Source: Lachnospiraceae bacterium (GTDB lineage: Bacteria; Bacillota; Clostridia; Lachnospirales; Lachnospiraceae). Taken from it: a stretch of DNA of 10,978 nt. A model generated the notes under the pieces. The model saw only the letters and a list, made by a program, of their open reading frames with translations. It ran no database searches and had not been told where the DNA came from. Positions 6,945 through 10,978 of this stretch are shown here, one piece after another. A program made the position numbers and the translations under genes. Each line of letters starts with the position of its first letter. Positions within the stretch are counted from its first letter, which is position 1. The stretch lies in assembly GCA_021199395.1 (NCBI GenBank), contig JAJQIE010000045.1, forward strand, positions 1 to 10,978, given 5' to 3'.

Positions 6945-9209
6945 ATGCTAAGTGCAGGAATGTTTATTCAGAACAGATACGAAATAATATCCAGGATCGG
7001 ATCCGGCGGTATGGCTGATGTATACAAGGCCAGGGATCACAAGCTGAACCGTTTTGTCGCCGTCAAGGTGCTCAAAAAGGAATTCCGGGAGGATAAGGTC
7101 TTTATTTCCAAATTCCGGGTGGAGGCACAGTCGGCTGCGGGACTGGCACACGGCAATATTGTCAACATCTATGACGTCGGGGAGGAAGCCGGGATCAATT
7201 ACATCGTGATGGAGCTGGTGGAGGGCATTACGCTGAAGCAGTATATCGCGGATAAAGGGCGGCTGTCCGTCCGGGAGGCGACCAGTATTGCGCTGCAGAT
7301 TTCCGCCGGTCTGGAGGCCGCGCACAACAACGGTATTATTCACCGTGACGTGAAGCCGCAGAATATTATGATATCGACGGATGGCAAGGTCAAGGTGGCG
7401 GATTTCGGGATCGCCCGCGCCTCATCCGCAAATACGGTGACCTCCAATGTGATGGGCTCTGTGCATTACAGCTCGCCGGAGCAGGCAAGGGGCGGCTACA
7501 GTGATGAAAAGAGCGATATTTATTCTCTGGGGATTACAATGTATGAGATGCTGACCGGGCATGTTCCGTTTGACGGGGATACGGCGGTGGTAGTTGCGCT
7601 CCATCATCTGCAGGATGAGGTGCATGGTCCGAGGGAAGAGGTTCCGGAGATTCCGTACAGTACGAACCAGATTGTACTGAAATGTACCCAGAAGAGTCCG
7701 GACCGCCGATATCCGAACATGACGGAGCTGATCCGCGATCTGAGAGAATCGCTGGTCAATCCGGAGGGGGATTTTGTGACATGGCCCGTAGCGGACCGCA
7801 CATCGCAGACCATTGTGATGTCGAGAGATGAGATGGATCAGCTCAAATCCGAGCAGAAGATGCCGTCCTATGACGAGACTCTGGATGTGGGAGCCGCGGC
7901 AAACCTGCACATACCGGAAACCGATTCCGTGCAGAACCGCGCCTATCAGCCGGGGAGCTATTACCAGAAAAGCCAGTACCAGGAGGTCGCGCCGGGCAGG
8001 CAGGATTCCTCTTATGACGGTAGCCGCTGGAATTCAGACTATGGTCTGGACGATGTGGAGGAGGAAGAATACTACGGCTCCTACGATGATCCGGAGGATT
8101 ATGGCGTGCGCGGAAGCGGACAGGAGGAAAGCTACCGTCTGGAGGAGAGCTTTGAACCGCAAAGGAAAAGAAAGCAGGGGGATGACGATATAGAAGGGGA
8201 TCTGAACCCCAGGCTGGAAAAAGCGGTGACATTGGGCGGGATCATCATCGCTGTTGTAGTTGGCTGCGTGTTCCTGGCTTTGCTGGCAAATGCGTTTGGC
8301 CTGATGAACTTTTCGGGCAGAAAATCGGATTCCGGCAGCGATGACATCATTATCGAGACCGAATCAGAGAGGGCGACAGAAAAACAGACGGAAAAACAGA
8401 CAGAATCAGAGTCGGAAAAGGAGACAGAGGCAGAATTCGCTCTGGATAATCTCAGCAACATGGAGCTTTCACAGGCGCAGGCGCTGCTTTTGACACGGGG
8501 GCTGCAGTATTCAGTGGATGAGACACAGTACAGTGATACGGTAGCAAGCGGCTATGTGATCTCCACGGATCCGGAATATGGAGAGCTGGTAAGCGCAGGC
8601 GATGTAGTCACGCTCTATGTCAGCCAGGGTTCGCAGGAGGAGTCCGGGACGGAAGAATCGGAAGCTGGCGAGGTAGAATATAAGACGCTCTGGAGCCTGG
8701 CAGGCTACACGGTCGAGAGGGCGGAGGAAGCGCTTGATATGCTGGGGCTGACAGCGGCTTATGCGTATGAGGCGAGCGATACGATCAGTGAGGGCATGGT
8801 TGTCCGTACCAGCGCGGAGGATACAGATGGACAGGTGCCGGCAGGCAGTACAGTCACCCTGTATATCAGCACCGGAGCGGATTCAACGGCGGACAGTGGA
8901 GATGATGCGGCGGATTCGACGACCGACGAGGGGGTGTCTGTGACGTCTGCAGGCGGTACATGGCAGTGCAACGCTTCGCTGACTGAGCCGTCTGGCTATA
9001 CCGGACAGCCGGTGCGCATTACTTTGTACCAGAATGGAACGGAGACAACTGTGTTTGAAGGAGAGACGACATTCCCTTATCTTCTTCAGGTGAATGGAGC
9101 CGCCGGGGAAACGACGGGAATCGCTTATGTGTATCTGCTTGATGAGACTACGGGAGAGGTGACAAGCAAGATTGAGTATTCCGGCATTACGTTTAGTCAG
9201 GTGGATTGA
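6945..9209 (+). CDS. prkC: PASTA-domain membrane serine/threonine kinase PrkC
   Basis: PrkC-type kinases span the membrane, sense peptidoglycan fragments or lipid II outside, and phosphorylate cell division, wall and translation proteins inside. The protein has 754 residues. The kinase domain (about 12-270) has the glycine loop GSGGMADVY (19-27), K41, the catalytic loop HRDVKPQN (133-140, D135), DFG (153-155) and an activation loop rich in Ser/Thr (SSANTVTSNVMGS). A long acidic, tyrosine-rich linker (about 300-425) leads to one membrane helix (about 429-452). Outside are a Glu/Thr/Lys/Gln-rich spacer (468-496), two divergent PASTA domains (about 498-562 and 581-647), a Asp/Ser/Thr spacer, and a C-terminal beta-rich domain (about 664-754) resembling the Ig-like domain that ends other PrkC proteins. 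The start has GGGGAG at 6933-6938. Its stop overlaps the rsgA start. Confidence 0.97.
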   Translation: MLSAGMFIQNRYEIISRIGSGGMADVYKARDHKLNRFVAVKVLKKEFREDKVFISKFRVEAQSAAGLAHGNIVNIYDVGEEAGINYIVMELVEGITLKQYIADKGRLSVREATSIALQISAGLEAAHNNGIIHRDVKPQNIMISTDGKVKVADFGIARASSANTVTSNVMGSVHYSSPEQARGGYSDEKSDIYSLGITMYEMLTGHVPFDGDTAVVVALHHLQDEVHGPREEVPEIPYSTNQIVLKCTQKSPDRRYPNMTELIRDLRESLVNPEGDFVTWPVADRTSQTIVMSRDEMDQLKSEQKMPSYDETLDVGAAANLHIPETDSVQNRAYQPGSYYQKSQYQEVAPGRQDSSYDGSRWNSDYGLDDVEEEEYYGSYDDPEDYGVRGSGQEESYRLEESFEPQRKRKQGDDDIEGDLNPRLEKAVTLGGIIIAVVVGCVFLALLANAFGLMNFSGRKSDSGSDDIIIETESERATEKQTEKQTESESEKETEAEFALDNLSNMELSQAQALLLTRGLQYSVDETQYSDTVASGYVISTDPEYGELVSAGDVVTLYVSQGSQEESGTEESEAGEVEYKTLWSLAGYTVERAEEALDMLGLTAAYAYEASDTISEGMVVRTSAEDTDGQVPAGSTVTLYISTGADSTADSGDDAADSTTDEGVSVTSAGGTWQCNASLTEPSGYTGQPVRITLYQNGTETTVFEGETTFPYLLQVNGAAGETTGIAYVYLLDETTGEVTSKIEYSGITFSQVD
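8376..8399 (+). repeat. Two 12-bp tandem repeats in the prkC extracellular spacer
   Basis: ACAGAAAAACAG (8376-8387) is followed directly by ACGGAAAAACAG (8388-8399), differing at one base, and then by a partial third copy. In frame this encodes TEKQTEKQTE, immediately outside the membrane helix of PrkC. It behaves as a flexible spacer whose length may vary by slippage. Confidence 0.65.
9199..9204 (+). promoter_or_regulatory. Ribosome binding site deciding the rsgA start
   Basis: AGGTGG lies four bases before the ATG at 9209 and inside the last codons of prkC. A TTG at 9206 is in frame but would leave only one base of spacing, so the ATG sharing one base with the prkC stop (TGATG) is preferred. 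Confidence 0.65.
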
Positions 9210-10123
9210 TGCGTGGAAAAATAATCAGGGGCGTCGGGGGCTTTTACTATGTCCATGCCACGGACGGTGCCATTTATGAATGCAGGGCAAAGGGGATTTT
9301 TCGAAAAGAAAAGATAAAACCACTGGTAGGCGATGACGCGGAGATCACGGTGCTGGACGCGACCGCCCGGACTGGAAATGTAGACCTTCTCCTGCCGCGG
9401 AAAAATACGCTGATCCGTCCAGCGGCGGCGAATGTGGATCAGGCGATGATCGTATTTGCGCTGACACAGCCCAGACCGAATCTGAATCTGCTGGACCGGT
9501 TCCTGATACTTATGAGCCGGCAGGAGATCCCGGTCATTATCTGCTTTAACAAAGCCGATTTATCCGGCGAGGAGCAGATAAAGGAGCTGTCGGAGATTTA
9601 CCGGGGCTGCGGCTGCGAGGTGTGTTTTATGAGCGTGGCGCGCCGGGAGGGGCTCGAACGGGTGAGAAGCCTTCTGGACGCGAAAACCACCGTGCTCGCT
9701 GGTCCCTCCGGCGTGGGAAAATCCTCCCTGACGAACGCTTTCCTTCCGGAAAAACATATGGAAGTGGGGGAGGTCAGCAGAAAAATTGACAGAGGAAAGC
9801 ATACGACGCGGCACACAGAGCTTCTGGTGCTTTCCCCGGTCGCAGACGGTGTGGCTTCCTCTGATGAAAGCGGCAGTACCTATCTGCTGGACACGCCGGG
9901 CTTCAGCTCCCTGTACCTGCAGGGGATTGCATATGAGGAGCTGAAAAATTATTTTTATGAATTCACACCCTGTGAACCGTATTGCAGATTTCAGGGCTGT
10001 ATGCATTTGAAAGAGCCGGACTGCGCGGTGAAGGAAGCGGTAGAACGCGGCGATATCCACAGAGCGAGATATGAGAGCTATGCGCTTCTGGTGCGTGAGC
10101 TGCGGGAAAACAGAAAATACTGA
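9209..10123 (+). CDS. rsgA: Ribosome small-subunit-dependent GTPase RsgA (YloQ/CpgA)
   Basis: RsgA is a circularly permuted GTPase that checks late maturation of the 30S ribosomal subunit. The protein has 304 residues from the ATG. An N-terminal OB-fold (about 1-65, GGFYYV and CRAKGIF) is followed by the permuted G motifs: G4 NKADL first, then G1 GPSGVGKS (165-172), G2 KHTTRH and G3 DTPGF. A C-terminal zinc site is complete: C259, C264, H266 and C272, in YCRFQGCMH and PDC. The start codon shares one base with the prkC stop, so translation is coupled. In Bacillus subtilis the homologue CpgA is a known PrkC substrate and also dephosphorylates 4-phosphoerythronate, a pentose-phosphate by-product. 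Its position between prkC and rpe fits both facts, although neither is shown for this organism. Confidence 0.97.
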   Translation: MRGKIIRGVGGFYYVHATDGAIYECRAKGIFRKEKIKPLVGDDAEITVLDATARTGNVDLLLPRKNTLIRPAAANVDQAMIVFALTQPRPNLNLLDRFLILMSRQEIPVIICFNKADLSGEEQIKELSEIYRGCGCEVCFMSVARREGLERVRSLLDAKTTVLAGPSGVGKSSLTNAFLPEKHMEVGEVSRKIDRGKHTTRHTELLVLSPVADGVASSDESGSTYLLDTPGFSSLYLQGIAYEELKNYFYEFTPCEPYCRFQGCMHLKEPDCAVKEAVERGDIHRARYESYALLVRELRENRKY

Positions 10124-10145
10124 TAAAATAGTAATAAAGAGAAAC

Positions 10146-10155
10146 GGGAGAAGGG
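10146..10155 (+). promoter_or_regulatory. Ribosome binding site deciding the rpe start
   Basis: GGGAGAAGGG precedes the ATG at 10158. The same frame is open further upstream to an ATG at 10071 inside rsgA, but those residues are not Rpe-like and the protein from 10158 begins MERRNILAPSIL, the expected family start. Confidence 0.75.
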
Positions 10156-10157
10156 AA

Positions 10158-10835
10158 ATGGAACGGAGAAATATTCTGGCGCCTTCAATTCTGGCCGCCG
10201 ATTTTAAAGCATTGGGGAATGAGGTACAGGCGGTGACAGAGGCGGGGGCCAAATATCTGCACATTGATGTGATGGACGGCGTATTTGTGCCGAGTATTTC
10301 TTTTGGAATGCCGGTCATATCATCCATTCGCGGGCTGACGGACTGTACATTTGACGTGCATCTGATGATCGTGGAGCCGGAAAAGTATATCGCGGATTTT
10401 GCGGCCTGCGGGGCGGACAGTATCACCGTCCATGCGGAGAGTGCCAGGCATTTGCAGCGTACCGTCCATGATATAAAAAGCCGCGGCCTGCGTGCGGGAG
10501 TGGCGCTCAATCCGGCTACTCCGCTGAATGTGCTGGAGTATGTACTGCCTTATCTGGATATGGTGCTGATCATGACGGTCAATCCGGGCTTTGGGGGACA
10601 GGCTTATATCCCGGAAATGACGGAGAAGATCCGCACTCTTCGCCGCAAAGCGCTCGATAAGGGGTATTCTCTGGATATCGAGGTAGACGGCGGTATCAAC
10701 GACCAGACGCTTCGCACTGTCCTGGATGCCGGAGCAAATATATGCGTGGCGGGTTCCGCAGTATTTAAGGGTGAGCGCGCGGCAAACGTGCGGAAAATGC
10801 TGAGCGTGATGTCCGAATATAAGGAATATGAGTAA
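10158..10835 (+). CDS. rpe: Ribulose-phosphate 3-epimerase
   Basis: Rpe interconverts D-ribulose 5-phosphate and D-xylulose 5-phosphate in the non-oxidative pentose phosphate pathway, in the cytosol. The protein has 225 residues, the normal length for this TIM-barrel family. Visible motifs are LAPSILAADF at the N-terminus, HIDVMDGVFVP (H35 and D37, metal and acid/base residues), DVHLMI (H68), the MTVNPGFGGQ phosphate loop, EVDGGIN (D177) and AGSAVF near the end. The gene lies 34 bases after rsgA and is the last gene before a strong terminator. In many relatives a thiamine pyrophosphokinase gene follows rpe; here the terminator comes first, and nothing beyond it can be seen. Confidence 0.97.
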   Translation: MERRNILAPSILAADFKALGNEVQAVTEAGAKYLHIDVMDGVFVPSISFGMPVISSIRGLTDCTFDVHLMIVEPEKYIADFAACGADSITVHAESARHLQRTVHDIKSRGLRAGVALNPATPLNVLEYVLPYLDMVLIMTVNPGFGGQAYIPEMTEKIRTLRRKALDKGYSLDIEVDGGINDQTLRTVLDAGANICVAGSAVFKGERAANVRKMLSVMSEYKEYE

Positions 10836-10858
10836 ATCCGGATAAAACGGAGCAGATG

Positions 10859-10883
10859 GGATGTCCTGAGGACATCCTTTTTT
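10859..10883 (+). terminator. Intrinsic terminator of the priA-rpe operon
   Basis: GGATGTCC (10859-10866) and GGACATCC (10870-10877) form a perfect 8-bp stem with a TGA loop, followed directly by six T (10878-10883). It begins 23 bases after the rpe stop. There is no T tract on the other strand, so it works in the + direction only. Confidence 0.92.
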
Positions 10884-10918
10884 GCTTTATAGGAAACTTC
10901 GTTCCTATAAAGCAAAAA
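10879..10918. repeat. 17-bp perfect inverted repeat after the terminator
   Basis: TTTTTGCTTTATAGGAA (10879-10895) and TTCCTATAAAGCAAAAA (10902-10918) are exact reverse complements around a six-base loop ACTTCG. The left arm shares its T run with the operon terminator. On neither strand is the stem followed by a T tract, so it is not itself a classical terminator. It may be an interspersed palindromic repeat, a processing site, or an antiterminator-like competitor of the first hairpin. Confidence 0.85.
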
Positions 10919-10978
10919 CGCTCCGCGAGGATGCGCACGATGCACATAGGAAGGCTGCTTCGCAGCTGTGCTCTCCGT
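10919..10978. other. Gene-free structured segment at the right edge
   Basis: No coding region is recognised here. A stem with GCTGC (10954-10958) and GCAGC (10962-10966) closes over TTC, and a second pairing, GCACA (10942-10946) with TGTGC (10967-10971), extends it across a seven-base bulge. GCTCCG (10920-10925) is the reverse complement of CGGAGC (10848-10853) on the far side of the terminator. This looks like part of a structured repeat or an untranslated region, cut off by the window end. Confidence 0.4.

Noticed and set aside
10071..10157. Upstream start for rpe inside rsgA
   Set aside because: The added residues are the rsgA coding sequence read in another frame and do not resemble Rpe. 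A strong ribosome binding site precedes the ATG at 10158.
9560..10510. 316-codon open frame on the minus strand spanning the rsgA-rpe junction
   Set aside because: It runs antisense to two intact, well-conserved genes, shows no family motif and has no ribosome binding site that I could recognise.
10879..10918. Long palindrome as a second, bidirectional terminator
   Set aside because: The stem is followed by A-rich sequence on both strands rather than by a T tract, so it does not fit the intrinsic terminator pattern.
1..10978. A new defence, mobile or biosynthetic gene cluster
   Set aside because: Every long frame with motif support belongs to a known housekeeping family in a familiar clostridial order, and no transposase, integrase, direct-repeat array or unknown gene lies among them.

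Overview
This window is an ordinary but very legible piece of a Firmicutes (Clostridia) chromosome, most likely a moderately GC-rich member of the Lachnospiraceae. The evidence is the gene order priA-def-fmt-yugP-rsmB-rlmN-stp-prkC-rsgA-rpe, the strong Gram-positive Shine-Dalgarno sites, and the PASTA-type kinase paired with a PP2C phosphatase. All ten genes lie on the + strand and are packed end to end. The family assignments are recognised from motifs; the organism is an inference.

Layout: 1-1224 is the C-terminal part of priA, cut by the window edge. It is followed by def (1234-1782), fmt (1862-2914), a membrane zinc metallopeptidase of the YugP type (3026-3724), rsmB (3721-5073), rlmN (5076-6158), the PP2C phosphatase stp/prpC (6209-6928), the kinase prkC (6945-9209), rsgA (9209-10123) and rpe (10158-10835). 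A clean intrinsic terminator (10859-10883) closes the operon. The last 100 bases hold a long perfect palindrome and a second structured segment, with no visible gene. No gene-free stretch exceeds 300 bases. I see no tRNA, rRNA, CRISPR array, insertion sequence or phage gene.

How the genes fit together: PriA restarts replication forks. Fmt formylates initiator Met-tRNA, and Def removes the formyl group from new proteins. RsmB and RlmN methylate 16S and 23S rRNA, and RsgA is a 30S assembly GTPase, so most of the operon serves ribosome production and translation initiation. Stp and PrkC form an opposed phosphatase/kinase pair that senses the cell wall. Rpe is the pentose phosphate epimerase. A promoter-like element at the end of rlmN could let stp-prkC-rsgA-rpe be transcribed separately.

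I do not find a new defence, mobile or biosynthetic system here. The unexplained structure is smaller in scale: a 39-residue insert made of three 13-codon repeats inside fmt, an 18-bp triplicated acidic tail in def, a tyrosine-rich juxtamembrane linker in prkC, a promoter bracketed by an inverted repeat before stp, and a 17-bp perfect palindrome just after the operon terminator.
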